From Paraconiothyrium sp. Pb-2020 (Eukaryota; Ascomycota; Dothideomycetes; Pleosporales; Didymosphaeriaceae), in contig JAJUBI010000007.1 of the NCBI GenBank assembly GCA_022419385.1, positions 2,513,768 to 2,577,767 on the forward strand: a stretch of 64,000 nt of DNA, given 5' to 3'. The notes below the pieces were generated by a model. The model did no database searches. It was not told where the DNA came from and worked only from the letters and a program-made list of their open reading frames with translations. How positions within the stretch are numbered: the stretch's first letter is position 1; each line of letters begins with the position of its first letter. Shown in pieces: positions 1 to 12,621 of the stretch. A program made the position numbers and the translations under genes.

Positions 1-997
1 TGGACGGCATCATGCGACTTCTGTCAGTGCTAGCCTTTCTTTGCTTGTACGAAGTAAGATACCCCTGGTTGTCGAAACCCGCTAAGTTTAATCTTTCTTA
101 ATCCTGTAGATCCTAGCTGGTTCTGCTCATGCAATTTTTTCATTGCATCTTCAGGCTATTCAGCATACGTTTTCTCAACTCTGTAGCGTCGGAGCCGCTG
201 CTTCGGCTCAGTCCGACGAAATCAACGATATGCTATCATGGATCTACGACGGATACTCGTATATGGCACTCTGTAATCTCATCATCCCTACCCCTCAGCC
301 GAGATATTCGACGGAGTTTATCTCAATAGTACCACCCACCCTCGGGTTGAGGCTCTCCCAACCCCTAAGTAACATTTTCGGCGGAAGTAGAAACCTCTTC
401 GAAATGATACCGCGAGCTAATGCGCTCTTTTGCTGTCGGCTCGCTGAGCAATCGATGGGCGAGATAGAGCCTACCCCAGCGTTCCTCGATCGCTATGCAG
501 AGCTAGACCTTGCTATCGAGACCTGGAGATCGGCATCCCCTCCTTACCCACCCAATGACGGAAGGTCGTCCAAGAACGACCACACTGATTTCTCCGAGTG
601 GATCCAGAGCAATATGGCTGCCGAGTTCATCCGACACGCTCTTCGCATTTATATGGTGACTGCTCGTCTGGGAAGCAGTCCGCCAACACCGGGTATCGAA
701 TCAGCCATTCAGACCAACGTCGAGGCCATGGTAAGAATAAGTCGCACTATTGCGGCAACCCCATGCGCTTCAAACCTGATGTGGGCTGTCATCGTTGGTG
801 GATCCTGCGTCAGAGACGAAAACTATCGCCAGGAACTTGCATATTGGCTGAAAACTTCCCACTATCAGATGCGGCATCTTACCCTTGTTCTTAGCGTGTT
901 GGAGCTGTTATGGGCTGATCCTAGTGCAAACGCGTTTGGACCATATGGATTGTATTATACCTCTAGAAAGCACAACCTCGAGATTTGTATCATGTAG
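1..997 (+). CDS. Fungal_trans_2-type regulator, 3' part
   Basis: This is the C-terminal part of a fungal transcription-factor-like protein whose 5' end lies outside the window. Exons are about 3-53 and 110-997, with an intron at 54-109 (GTAAGA...CTGTAG). Across the junction the protein reads SVLAFLCLYE then ILAGSAHAI, the helical pattern with the YE-x-L and H-x-x-G features seen in the Fungal_trans_2 (PF11951) ligand-binding-like domain. The rest is helical and ends at TAG 995-997. No DNA-binding zinc cluster is visible; if there is one it lies upstream. Members of this family are usually nuclear regulators of secondary metabolism or nutrient use, but no target can be inferred here. The family call is fairly safe and the function unknown. 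Confidence 0.72.
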
Positions 998-1364
998 CTT
1001 AGTATTACTTCGTTTTGGCATACTCTTCGACAGCCGTGTTGTCGTATTGCAACTCGGCCTCTACAGAATTGCGGACGTAAGAGAGCCACCCCGGATGCTA
1101 TCCTGGCTCTTGGCCACTTGACACTATTCTTCATACAGTCTACCTGCAGACATAGTCTGTATATGGGCACACTCGTATAACGGCCAGGTGGCACCCTAGT
1201 TCCGGCGCGGCTAGTGGGATGCGACGTATGACGGACGCTGCTTTGGACGAGGTGCGAAGGTCCTGAACTTATACGCCAAGCTGAGAGGCGATATGCACCT
1301 ATATATTTTGTTCCGCCCTCTTGCCTTGGAGTGTTCGAAAATTTGTTCTTGTGACATCGCGACA
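998..1364. other. Intergenic, 3' UTR of the regulator and promoter of the methyltransferase
   Basis: Several out-of-frame ORFs run through here but none resembles a gene. I see no repeat or RNA gene. Confidence 0.5.
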
Positions 1365-3058
1365 ATGGGATCAGGAAAGGATCTCGATGTCTCTGCGACT
1401 CTACCGAGCCAGCCCTCACCGAGCCCTACCGCTGCGAAGCGACACAAGCTGATCACAAATGTAGGTCTATACCACTGGCTTCCCGTTTGTGCTCCTAGCA
1501 ATTCACTAACTCCCTACTCAGTCACCTGCTATACGCAACGCGCTGCTTCCTGCTGACGGGCCTGGAAGGGATAGTTTTTCCAACACTCTCTTGCTACTTG
1601 TACTTATCAACATCCCCATTATTCTAGCTCAACTCATTGGTGGTGGACTTATCATCACATTGGCCATAGGCCTCGTTACCTTGATTCCCCTCCTGGTAGG
1701 CTATTGGATCATGATCTCACGGACCAGTCCCAGACCAAACAAGAAATTCGAGCTGCCGGACCGTCCTGTAGAACACTACATTTCGTTCAAATCCGACGAC
1801 GATAAGGCAAAATGGGGTGGGAGGAACACGATCCCGATACACACCTTCGCCGAAATGTATATTGAAGGCAAAGTGGCGTTCAATGGAGACTGCCTCGACA
1901 TCATGGAATACCGACATGACTGGTCAAACTTTAACTTTACGTGGGATCTATGCAAGTTCATTCTATTCACCTTTGGTGTAGATACACTCTTCCACACGAG
2001 AAGTCAGGATCTGGACCAGGTGCGGCCAAACTACGACCAAGGCAACGATCATTACTCTTTTTTCCTCGGACCACGCATGATTTATACAAGCGGCATCATT
2101 TCTGACCCAGATCGAGAAGAGTCGCTGGAGGAGATGCAAGATAACAAGATGGCTATTGTATGTGAGAAACTTGAACTCGGGCCAGGCGAATCCCTTCTTG
2201 ATATTGGATGCGGGTGGGGATCACTTGCAAAGTTTGCGAGCGTGAACTACGGCGCTGCTGTAACTGGTGTTACCTTGGCTCACAATCAAACCGTTTGGGG
2301 CAATGAAAGCCTTCGACAAGCTGGCATTCCCGAAAATCAAAGCCGGATCTTGTGCATGGACTACCGAGACATCCCTCCGGACCAGAAATTCAACAAGATC
2401 TCCCAGCTCGAGATGGGCGAGCACGTCGGTATCAGGAGGCTTACTAAGTTCTTCCGCCAATGCTACGAACTACTCGAGGACGACGGCTCCATGTACGTAC
2501 AACTCTCTGGACTGCGACAAGCATGGCAATACGAAGACTTCATTTGGGGCTCTTTTTTAAACAAATACATCTTTCGTGGTGCGGACGCGTCCACACCGCT
2601 TTGGAATTATATTAGATCTCTTGAGATGGCTGGTTTTGAGGTCAGGAGGTGAGTTGTCGGTCGTTGTCGTCCTCTTTGCGAGCCCAAACTCTAACAGGGA
2701 CAGTGTCGATACGGTGGGAGTTCATTATTCCGGCACTATTTGGCGATGGTATCGCAACTGGGTTAGCAACCACGAGACTATCAAAGCCAGGTTCGGGGGA
2801 AGATGGTATAGAGTAAGACATCGCGCAACGATGACTTCGTCTCGAGTCCTGACTGACAAACGCTTTTTCTCACAGATCTGGGAATTGTTTCTGGCATGGT
2901 CCACTATAGCCTCTCGCCAAGGTAGCGCTGCTTGCTTTCAGATTCTTGTTGTGAAGAACCTGAACTCCACGCCACGTATCAATGGAGTCTCATCACAATT
3001 TGCGCTCGCTGGTGCCTTGGCTGCAAGCAAGGCTGCTGGTAAATCCAGGTTGCAGTGA
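1365..3058 (+). CDS. MTS1: Sphingolipid C9-methyltransferase
   Basis: This SAM-dependent enzyme adds the C9 methyl branch to the sphingoid base of fungal glucosylceramide at the ER membrane. Exons are 1365-1460, 1522-2648, 2704-2812 and 2876-3058, giving 504 aa. The start ATG at 1365 precedes a short polar N-terminus, then the family segment LLPADGPG, then a hydrophobic double-span segment at about residues 55-96. The SAM-binding loop LLDIGCGWG is at about 257-265. The cyclopropane-synthase-like tail continues as FEVRSVDTVG, GVHYSGTIWRWYRNW and WSTIASRQGSA, all family hallmarks that appear only when the introns are removed. Length is normal for the family (about 500 aa). The acceptor of intron 2 could be 2697 or 2703; 2703 restores the conserved RSVDT. 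Glucosylceramide methylation is linked to growth and virulence in several fungi; that is family knowledge. Confidence 0.93.
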
Positions 3059-3618
3059 CTGGCGTTGGGGGCTATTTGCTGAGAGCGAAGGTGATGAGCT
3101 CAGATGAGCTCACACAAACCTAAGGATCCTTAGAGCATTTTATCATCTAACAATTGGCACCTATCTGATCTCATAGCAAGTTCATACTTGTGAAGGAGCA
3201 AGAAATATATGTGCCGCGGCCAAATTGTTGAGAGTGCTGCAGGGTTGGCGCCTGAAGATTCCTAAGCAGAGAGTCTACGGATGTTCTATGGACATATCTA
3301 CTTAGGCACTCAATATGTCTCTCATCACAGCCACAGGATCTTTATTACGCAAATTGTTTTTTTTTTTTTTTTCTCTGTATTTAAACCACCTAGCGCTAAT
3401 TCTTACCTTTACCTTTGCGCATCACCAGCGCTGTCCTTCACCTGCACGTGTCCAGATGTAAATTTTACCTGCCGCGACTAATTCATCAGCTCAATCGTCC
3501 TTCACCATCGTGATTTCTTACCCCCCATTAGTCCAAACCTTTGATAGAAACCTATCCTCAGCCTGTAATTAAAATCTTATTCCTTCCCACCTTATCGAAC
3601 AAGCTCCCGAGCGCGACA
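3059..3618. other. Intergenic with a T16 tract
   Basis: This holds the 3' UTR of the methyltransferase and the promoter of the BTB-like gene. A run of 16 T lies at 3357-3372, followed by pyrimidine-rich sequence typical of fungal promoters. No gene seen. Confidence 0.55.
3093..3112. repeat. Tandem 10-bp duplication
   Basis: Two adjacent perfect copies of gatgagctca lie 35 bp past the methyltransferase stop. It is probably neutral slippage in the 3' UTR. Confidence 0.7.
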
Positions 3619-5046
3619 ATGACAGTCTCCAGGGCATCGTTAACCGACTATGACGCTACCTCGGCCTTCGTTAAGATGTACGTCCGATATGAAGAAATTC
3701 ATATTGCCTTGATACCTTATTGACTCACTGATCGCAGGCTACGAGGCGCGGCTGTCCGCGTCGTCGTTGGCTCCGATTCGCCTGCCTCTACACGCCCGTC
3801 GTACATCCTTCCGCAGGCCCTTCTTTGCGCAAACTCTCGCTTCTTCAAGGATGAATTGGCGAAGCCAAACACATTATGCCAATCATCTTCCTTGAACAGT
3901 ACGGAGCTAGAACTATCAGAATCAGATGTGGACCGAGAGATCTCCGCCAAGTCTGAGCTCACTGGCACTCCAAATGGCGCATCAATGGTTGAGACCTCTG
4001 CGACCGCCACCATAAGTGTCCTTAAGATCCTAACTATCAACCTAAAAGATGTCGATCCCACAGCTTTTGGGCTCTTCCTCACTTTCCTCTATCACGGCGT
4101 CTACCGCCCTTCCTATTCATATCCGCTTACGCTCAAGCCCGCCAACAGCACGCTTCTAAATCACACTCCCACTTACCCCAATACATCGCCCATTTATCCT
4201 TCTTCCTCCACTTCTCTCGAAACTATCCCACCGCCCATCCTCGCTTGTACTCTCGGCACTTTCTTGTCGGCGACAGCGTTCACGAACCACAGCATGGCGC
4301 ACACATACAACAGCACTGGTGTGCACTTCAGCCTCACACCTGCTACTGTTCATTATATCTGGACCCACACTTATGAAGGCCAAGGTCTACGTGCCTTCAT
4401 GCTTGATGTCCTGTGTCAGTACTGGAGTGTACCGACGTCCCACATCTCCCGGTCTCCACAGTCAGCCTGGGAAGACCTGTTCACCACCCATCCCGACCTT
4501 CGCCGCGTTTTCATCTTCGGGCTCCAAGGAAGGAAAGTTGGAGCTCTGAAAACATACCTCATCGCCGTACGTCCCCTCTTCGACCCCAGGTTCTTTCCTA
4601 CTCACGGAAAGCAGACTCCGTCTCCACTCCAAACCACTGCCCAAGCCTTCCCTGCTCCAATGAACGGTGAACCCAAACCTACACCCATCAAGCAGTCACA
4701 CAAGCCCTTCACAATCCAGCCTACAATCCCCGGGCTAGCAATGCCGAATACATCAATCACACCACGCTCTCTCAACCCGACGCACGCACTCACGTCCGCA
4801 AAGTGTGCTTCACCCGCCGGCCAGCAACTCGCCAGCCCCAAATCGACCGAAGCAATGCATACTTTGGCGCGCATGCCGTTCGCCACCACGACTGCTGCAA
4901 AGAAAGAGATCGGAGAGGAGGTAAAAGGAAGAGAGCGGAAGAGGGTGAAGCTTACCCCTGATACAGCGAAGCTAGAGCACGCGGAGGGGTTGGTCAAGGG
5001 GGTGAAGAGAGAAGAAGAGGGGACGGAAGTCATTGAAGTGGGCTAG
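3619..5046 (+). CDS. BTB/POZ-like domain protein
   Basis: Two exons, 3619-3677 and 3738-5046 (intron GTACGT...GATCGCAG), encode 455 aa. The spliced N-terminus reads LRGAAVRVVVGSDS, then LPQALLCANSRFFKDEL. That is the BTB pattern of a beta strand followed by hxxLLxxxSxFF, seen in many fungal BTB proteins that act as Cullin-3 adaptors or scaffolds. The later BTB strand and helix appear as ILTINLKDVDPTAFGLFLTFLYHGVY after a Ser/Glu-rich insert. The second half is Pro/Thr-rich and ends in a basic-then-acidic tail (KGRERKRVKLT), a possible nuclear localisation signal. No Kelch or MATH partner domain is seen. The fold call rests on pattern only and the partner is unknown. Confidence 0.78.
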
Positions 5047-5578
5047 ATCCAGTATGAGGGACGCAGGTATTGATACGAACGGTGGTTCGGTCTCGAAGGT
5101 GGGTGCATTTCGATTGATGAATTGCAGATAAGGCAAATGGGGACGGTCGCTACGGTAGACGAGTTCTGAGTATTCGTGGCATACGCTCTTCTTATCCCTT
5201 GCAACGTAGCCTAGATCACAAGGATGCTCTTTACGCTTGATTCAGAATAGCCATATGTTTTGGGAGAGATCCTTTGAGAAACCTATTGTAGGGTGACCAG
5301 AATGAACGCGGTACATTCAAACAAAAGTATGGAATTCTTTGCATTGCCACGGGTATCCATGAGTCCTGGTGCCTATTATGCTGATAGACCAAGATCACTG
5401 AAGCAGCTTCTGCTTCAATATCAGGGATTTCCCAAACGCCATTAAAGCACAACGTGGAGGCTGTCCGAAGCTCTCGCGGGTATTTCCCAAAGTAGCAACG
5501 CCTTTTCATGCACTGAGTCTTTGTCACGTCCAAGGTCACACCAGAATACCTGAACGCCTGACAAAAGGTCGTCTGAAC
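5047..5578. other. Convergent intergenic region
   Basis: This lies between the 3' ends of the BTB-like gene (+) and the coiled-coil gene (-). A 102-codon minus ORF at 5231-5539 has no recognisable domain and falls in the expected 3' UTR, so it is not called. Confidence 0.5.
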
Positions 5579-7730
5579 TTAGTACTTCCAAGCATCAATC
5601 CTCTTTCTCTCTGCCTGCGCTTGCATCATAAGCGCACAGTCGAAGCACACCGAAAGGTTGCACATCGGGATTTCGCACTGCATGTAGACCTCGGCGGTCT
5701 CACCACATTTCTCGCAGTTGATGGAACCGTCGACATGTTGCGCGACCCCAGTGTGACTATGCAAGTAGGGGGATGCACCGTTCCGTCCAATCTCGACATT
5801 GTCCGGGACCTAAACAATGTGAGCAGATAGAAAGCCTGTGAAGATAGAGCATACTTACATCGTTGAGGTTCATGGGACGGAATATGTGACTACCCGGGAC
5901 ACAGTGCTGTCGAGTCGGCGCTTGAAGCGAGGAAGACCTAGCAGGCGAAACGCTGGAACCTGGAGGCGGCAGTTGGATGCGGGGCGGACTGGTACGCACT
6001 ACGGCAGGCTGACCCAATGGCGAAGTAGGCTTACCTCTCACCGGCGACCTAAGGAAAGGAGGAACAGGGGAACTCGGAAGGGGCACTGCAGTCGGAGACG
6101 GCAAGCTGGATTGCCTCAGCGGAGACCTAGCTGGGATTGGTGGAGTCCTCAAAGGTATCATGGGAGGACGAGGTGCATACCGGGATGGCGGCTTAGGTGG
6201 AACCCTTATCGGTGAAATAGAACAAGCGTGCGTTGTCTTGGAACCTTCTTTTGGGAACGGAGCAGGTGGGATAGCCCTCTCAGCACGTACATCCGGGTCA
6301 CAAGCGATCGATACTGGGCGCTCCTTCACATCAACATGCCGATCGACCCAAGTCTGAGTGGAAGCCTGCGACTCATCATGGGCGATACCAAGATTCTTTT
6401 TACGCTCTTCTTCCTCAAAGTGATCAACATAGGTCGGAAAGGGCTCCAAATCTCCTTTATTGAGCAATACCGCTGCTTTCGCGCGCTTCATCTCGTTGAT
6501 AGCGGGCTTGCGCTGGATCAACTTGTCGAACGCACTCTTTTCGGCCGCCTGCGACAATTGGCTATCCTGGCCTACCGCCATCTCCTCTCGTTGACGTTTG
6601 TTTAGCGCAGGACGGCCGTTGCCCACAACCTTAACCGAACCAGATGGTACCTTAGTGACAGGCAAGCACATGGCGACATCGGCCTCGCAGATTTCAGGCT
6701 CTTCGTCCGAGGGAATGCCGTCGATGAGATCCTGGGCACTGACGGAGGTGAGAGACGAGTCAGGCGACCAACGTGACACCAGCTCGTGGGCTTGCTGCGT
6801 GAACAACCTGTGAGATTCTCTGAGCGAAGCGATTTTGGTGTCCATCCTAGACTTCTCTTCCGCCATATCCGCCGCCATGAGCAAGGCTTCTTTAGTCTGT
6901 TTCTTCAGACTATCCTTCTCGGCGTCAGTCATGTTGCGTGCCCGTTCGTCTGTCTGTAAAATGCGTGCAATTGTCTTTTCAACCTGTTCGAGTTGCTGTT
7001 CCTCCATGGTATGAAGAGAGCCTCGAGCTGGTACTGAACCTTGCACGGGAGCAGGAAGAGGACTCGTCAGGTCCATGGGACGGGCCAGAGAGGTGAACGA
7101 CGGCAAGGCGTAGCTTCGTTGCGCGAAATGGTGTTCCTCGGGCTCTTGACGAAGTTCGGAGTGATCACGATGAACCGGGTCAGCAAGCCGCGACAAGTTT
7201 GGTGCAGTGGTAGAAAGCGGCATCAAAGTCGGTGAAGATCGCTGCTCCTGGTAGCCTTCGATTATGTCCAAGACTGCGTTGCTTGAGGCACGCTGCGTGT
7301 TGTGAGAAAGAGCCCTGTCACCGTTCTGGAAAGCCTCATCGTTGCGGCTCAACATGTTGATGTCGAAAGCCCTTCGGTGGTTACGGGTGTGAGGTTGGGG
7401 GGATGGGGTGAATCGCTCAGGGTGGGCGCGCTGGTAGAAAGGTTGTTGGTCAAGGAAGCGCTCGAAGCCATCGCCTCGCCTGTGGCGGTGAAAGTCAGAG
7501 TGACTGCCGCTCTCATCTAGATTCACCATCGACCTAAATGCGAGAGGGCGGAAGAATGTCGCAATGCGCGTGCCCGAGCCCTTGTCGCGAGTGCGGAACG
7601 ACAGAAGACGTTGAAGCCTGCCCTTCTTGCGCTCGGTATGCTGCTCGCGGGCGGAGTCGTTGTCATCCACGAACCTCACCTTCGTGCGCTCGCGGCGGGG
7701 CTCACAGGTGGCCTGCATTAAAGTCAGCAT
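5579..7730 (-). CDS. Low-complexity coiled-coil protein with C-terminal cysteine module; 5' end unresolved
   Basis: I do not recognise the family. Exons 7730-5859 and 5809-5579 join cleanly (intron 5810-5858, GTAAGT...TTTAG, phase 0). The protein is Ser/Pro/Arg-rich. A predicted coiled coil begins MEEQQLEQVEKTIARIL and runs about 80 residues. Long proline-rich stretches follow, and the end carries NCEKCGETAEVYMQC then CNLSVCFDC, a CxxC...C...C...CxxC arrangement that could bind zinc. Upstream, the frame at 7724-8101 (start MAANKSRRSS, containing a VDHG repeat) also looks coding, but I could not find a canonical donor joining it in phase. Acceptors ending at 7713 (after a CTGAC branch point) or 7773 are candidates. 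The true start may be 8101. A sequencing frameshift is possible. Confidence 0.6.
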
Positions 7731-8101
7731 GAGCTCGATGGCGAGTAGCCACGGCGGGACCGCAGCAGAGGACTGGCCGGATCATTGATCTCGTAGCCAT
7801 GGTCGACTTGAGGCTGATCATGGAGTGGGAATCCATGGTCAACCTGGCTGTCCGTCTCCACATGGATGTGCTCCCAGGTCACCGCTGCGGTCGGGGAACC
7901 GTCGAATTCGCCAAAGAGCCTGGCGGTGCTGGGACTCACCGGAAGCGCTGTTGCAGCTGCAGTTGGGAGGGAGCTTGAAGACGCCGCAGACCGGAGCCTG
8001 GGTGTCGGGGTAGGTCGTGGAAGGAACCGCCTGGGGTCGTAGCGGTTACGGCGGGCGGGCTGGGGGGATGCGGACGATCTACGACTTTTGTTAGCTGCCA
8101 T

Positions 8102-8590
8102 TTTCAGCTGCAAAATGGCAGAAATCGAGGGGAACGAGCCAAAGGGCAGAGGTCAAGGCAGGCCGGGGCATCTTATATACCAGTACGGCAGGCAGACGTT
8201 GCTGCGGTGAAGCAGTATACATCAAAACAGTCTTCACCGCGGTGTTGTGTTGTGCGTTGCCTAGAAGTGAAGGAAGGAAGCTTGCACATTTGGCAGGCGC
8301 GCAGTGATGACCGAACAAGCAGCGTGAGTGAGCCCAGTGAAGCATGCAAAATCGGAACTAGAGCAGCAAAGGTCGACCAGGAAAATGAATTGAAGAGAGC
8401 ACGGATAGTAGTAGTACAAGAGACATTGCGTGATATTGATAAGAGAGCCAGCCATGCCGACCATCAGTATGGGGTATACAACGAGGGTGCAACGCAGAAT
8501 CCTTAGATGTTCCTCCTCAAACGCCCTATCGTCCCACCACTACCCAAGGGTTGCAAAAGCGAGATTGGAATTGATTGGTAGGGCTCGCAT
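8102..8590. other. Intergenic, promoter of the coiled-coil gene and 3' UTR of the lipase
   Basis: No supported gene. Several short ORFs on both strands lack domains. Confidence 0.45.
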
Positions 8591-11500
8591 CTACTTGACG
8601 TCCTTCGAATCGGGGAAGTAACTCAACCGTGCCACCTGCTCAGACACACCCCCACTGCCGCTTCTTGCACGGCCATCTTGTGCCGCTGCGGATGGCGGGC
8701 TGGTGACGTCCAGCGATTTGCGAAGTCCCACACCGCTGATGTTCGTAGAAGGTGTTTGAGGTGGGCTGGCCGTTTGTCGTCCTTTGCCAAGCATGGCGCC
8801 TCCGCCCATCGACTCCAGCGAATCAGGTTCGCGCGCTCTGGCTGCCTTCGACGGTGAAGATCCAAGCCCACGATGCATATCTATACCTTGGGAAGAAGTG
8901 GACAGGAACTCTGCGATCTCTGCATGGCTTGTTCCACGTTCCGAGTCCGGCGTTCTCGGAGACTTCCTGCCCTGAGGCGGCAACTGCAAAAATTTCTGAA
9001 TGGCATTGCGGTCGTCGTCTTCATCGTCTTCATCAGACGTGCCTTCGAAATACATGTCATCCCAGGTAGCTGAGTCTTTGCTACGTACCGAATCCGTCGT
9101 ATGACCACGTGCTCGTTGGTTAGCCGGTGCTTTGAGAGGAGCGAGCTCGTCAGCAACTTCACGCAGTTCGCTCTCAGTACGCTCGATGGGTGGCACAACG
9201 TCTTCCTGTCCCTTGACATGCTCTCCGTCTTCCTTCACAGGAACATCGACGCCCTTAGCTCGATCGATGGCGGGTTCGTGTTCATCGCGCTCATTGGCTG
9301 CATACGTATCGGCGAAGTGAGTGTCGCACAAATGCTTAATGACCGGCCAGCCGTATGCATTTGCGAACATGCGACGGACTATGATATTGTTGTGCGCATC
9401 TGGCTCCAATCGCACTAACACCTTTCGCCATGATAGATCCTTGTGGTAGGCGCGAGCAATCTTTTCTTCGACCCGTAAGCCACTTGTCTCATCTGTGCTG
9501 CCTGCGGACACCTGAGAGGAGGTGCTATCGCCTGAGAAGGAGCGGCCAGTGTTCCTCTTCCTGGTCGGCGGCGGTGGGATATCCTCTGGATGGTAGATGC
9601 GGTCATGGAAGATCGTGCGGGCTCTCGTAGAAGGGTCGATGATCCAAGAAGTCTCAGGTACGGGAGGAGCAAGGAGATCGCTAGCAGATTCAAATATTGT
9701 CGTTTTCGGCGGTCTAGCAGCGTGCGACGGGTCGTTAAGTATCGAATCACCTCGAGTTGCTAATGGTCGCTTGCTCTGCCGCTCCGGTTGGTCTGACGAC
9801 GCGTGCTCCTCGGTTTGAGCCTCGGCTTCTTCTTGCTCCATTGCTAGCGTCTGGCTTCTGTTGAACATCTTTTTGTCTTTGGCAGTGTGCTTGCCTGAAG
9901 GGCGTATGTAGTTCCAAAGTGTGTAAATCGCGCTTGAGTTTTGGATTCCATCAGAGGAAGTCTTTTTCCCCTCCGAGTTTTGTCGCTCTCCTTCCAACCA
10001 CTGATTGGCGCTTGGCTCTGCAGCCGCTTGTGCCTCACTATCTTCGTTCGTCACGTCAACTCCTGGCTGGGGGACAGCAGTGTCATCTTCACTGAAAGAA
10101 GGTGATTCAATGCCGTCATTATGGTCGTCAGAAGAGAAGGTGACCCTCGATGGGATAGGCGACGTATTCTGACCGATCAGTTGTCCAAAACCCCAGGCAG
10201 CCACTGTGCCAACAAGCCCGTTCTCTCTCCTGGCCTTTTCGACCTTACCAAGACCTCTCCAGTCAAGGAATAGCAAGCAACTGGTCCGCAGCGGTACTAT
10301 GCCATCATTGACTACATTGGAATAGACCGTCCTGTTTCTGAACATTCGCAAGACTACGTGCGCAGGACCGGACGGCAAGATCCGCAGCAAAGGTTTCGAG
10401 CCTGGGTCATCTTCTTTGTGTTGGGTTTGTGATTGTCCACCGAGACCGCTCACCATCGCCGTCCATCCGCTTCTTGCAAGTGTAGGGGCCCTCCACGTTA
10501 GACCCAGATCTTGACCAGTTCTTCCTACCAATCCGAAATCCAGGGCAAACTTGACATACATCGGATTCTCATTACTCAGTCCCAGAAACGGCGATGCCAT
10601 TGCGATGAAGTTGATAGGTTTAATGCTCTCAAAGAACTGAGGCGAATGCTTGTATATGTACGCAATTGCGTAAGTCTGTACAACGCCACCAAGAGAATGC
10701 CCGACGAAACTGATGCTCGTGAATTTATAAGCTCTCTTGTCTTCGTCAGAATGACCTTGTTGATGGATGCTGCTCCCCTCGTGTGCTGGCACGCCCGAAG
10801 TTGTTTTGTCTTTGGTGGGCGTGAACGAAGTCATTTTCAATTTGGACTTCTTCAGCGGAAGATACGGCTGATCAGGGTATGTCAACTCGAGGACGTACTT
10901 TGCTAACCTCTTGCCGAGATACTGAACTCCGCGTTCCGTACGTATAACGTTGTTGTCGAAGCCGCGTACGATGACCTCCTCATCGTCTTCGTCTTCCTCA
11001 ACTTCTCCAGAGGTGTCATTCTGGCCACCAGACAATGGAGCGGTAGAAACATCGGTGATATCCTTTCTTTCCGTCCTTGAAGCCTGCCGCTCATCTTGTC
11101 GCCGTTTCCTACGGTCTTCCCGCGCTTGTTTAGCTGTCGCATCTATGCTCTCTTTCAGGTACAGCATGTCTGCTCCCAAATTGCTATGTAAGCCATGCGT
11201 AAGAATTACCAGGTGAATCTTCTGCTGCTTTTGTGGTTGCTCTGGCGATTGTTCAGGAGCATCAGTAGAGTGTCTGTTCGATTTCTTCGATTCTTCCTGC
11301 TTCTTCTTCGGCAGTTCCGGCTTGTTCCACAGGCTCGTGGTGTCATCCACGACCAATTTCACTGCTTTCGAATAAACTCCTTTCGGGTTTGCCGCATGAC
11401 TTGCCTTGTGCGATTGCTTTCCCTGCTGGTGGTCCTGAACCTGACCAGGCACTCCATGTGAGTTTCCGGTAATGGCCATGAAGCCCAGATCCAAGGACTT

Positions 11501-11997
11501 CTCATCCCGTGCAACCAGCAGCTCGTAGCCAATAGAGGCCGACTGCGAAAAGATAATCTGTGACGCGATCTCGATTATCCATGTTGCGCTCTGTGGTGCG
11601 CCGTCGGATTGTTCCCTGTTCCCGCCGATCTCGCGAATGTGCTCCGGCACTGTGAGCCTTGCATTCCAAGAGCCGCCGGCCTTGAGATTCGGCTCAAACT
11701 CAGGCACGCCTTCCTTCTTCGGTGCCTCAACTTTCTTGTTCGGATTGAATGTGGAGGGATACGCAGCGACATGGATCGTGTAGGGTCCGTGGAGGTATGC
11801 GGCGCGGAGGGGTATTGCAGACGTATTCCGCACACGGACATGTAGGAAGGTCGGCGACGGTAGTATTCGATCTTGCGAGGGCGTATATGTGACCGTGTAT
11901 CTGGCAAGCGTCAATGTCACGGCTGTCACGCGCGTCATAGTCCGTACCTGACTACCTCTCCGACTTTGACGCTCCCCGTCTGGTGCAGCAGCAACAT
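8591..11997 (-). CDS. ROG1-type serine lipase/esterase (DUF676)
   Basis: This is a putative lipase of the DUF676 (PF05057) alpha/beta-hydrolase family, which includes yeast ROG1 (monoacylglycerol lipase) and LPL1 (lipid-droplet phospholipase). Exons are 11997-11948 and 11900-8591 (47-nt intron GTACGG...TTGCCAG), giving 1119 aa. The short first exon restores the family N-terminus MLLLHQTGSVKVGEVVR-YTVTYTP. An unspliced ORF starting at 12211 would replace it with unrelated sequence. The oxyanion-type segment VILTHGLHSN is at about residue 249 and the nucleophile elbow FVGHSLGG at about 417. A long Ser/Glu-rich C-terminal half ends with phosphosite-like segments. It is larger than yeast ROG1, as is usual in filamentous ascomycetes. 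The exact lipid substrate cannot be read from sequence. Confidence 0.88.
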
Positions 11998-12621
11998 GCT
12001 CCTGGCGCGCTGTTCTTCTTTGCGCTGCTCCTTGCGCGACTTGCTGAGCAGAAAGTAAGAGGAGCGGGCTTCCGAGCACCCGGCGTCCGGGATCTGGGCA
12101 AGGGAATATGTACGCGGTGTGAGCAGCATTTAGCGGAAAACTAGCAAAGTTCGGGTGGACTTGCGTGTGGCAACGGCGGCAGCGGAGCGGCAGTGCATCA
12201 TAGGGGATCAAGGGATCTTTTGCAATGTTTGTAGCGTCGTCTCAAGTCTGCGCGCGCAGAGGTCACGCAGCGAGGATGCGATGGTTGATGGCACGTCATA
12301 CGTCAGCTCTGCTCGCGTGGCGGCTCCCTCGTAGCTTCATTTACCCGCCAGGCACGCGTGGAGTTTCGCGACTGGCAGGGCGCGAGTATGTTGTCACGGT
12401 TGGGATGCCTTTTGACCTGCGTCATCTCATGGGTAGTCTCTAGGCACGCACGCATGCAGCCAAACGCGCGAGGCCTGCTGTGTCAAGCTGCTGTCACCGC
12501 CAAAGCTTGTTGCGAGCCATCGGTACGTTCTCGTTCCGCTTCCGACGCGATCATTTTCACAGCCAACCTCGACGCTGAGTGATGGCGTACTTGGAAGCAA
12601 AAGCATTCGAGATTTGTATCA
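11998..12621. other. Intergenic between two minus-strand genes
   Basis: Promoter of the lipase plus 3' UTR of the next gene. ORFs here are shadows of the upstream leader. No repeat or RNA gene seen. Confidence 0.5.

Noticed and set aside
5231..5539. 102-codon minus ORF
   Set aside because: Lies in the expected 3' UTR of the coiled-coil gene with no recognisable features.
11948..12211. Upstream start of the lipase at 12211
   Set aside because: It replaces the conserved MLLLHQTGSVKVGEVVR N-terminus with unrelated sequence; a 47-nt intron with good signals explains the frame.
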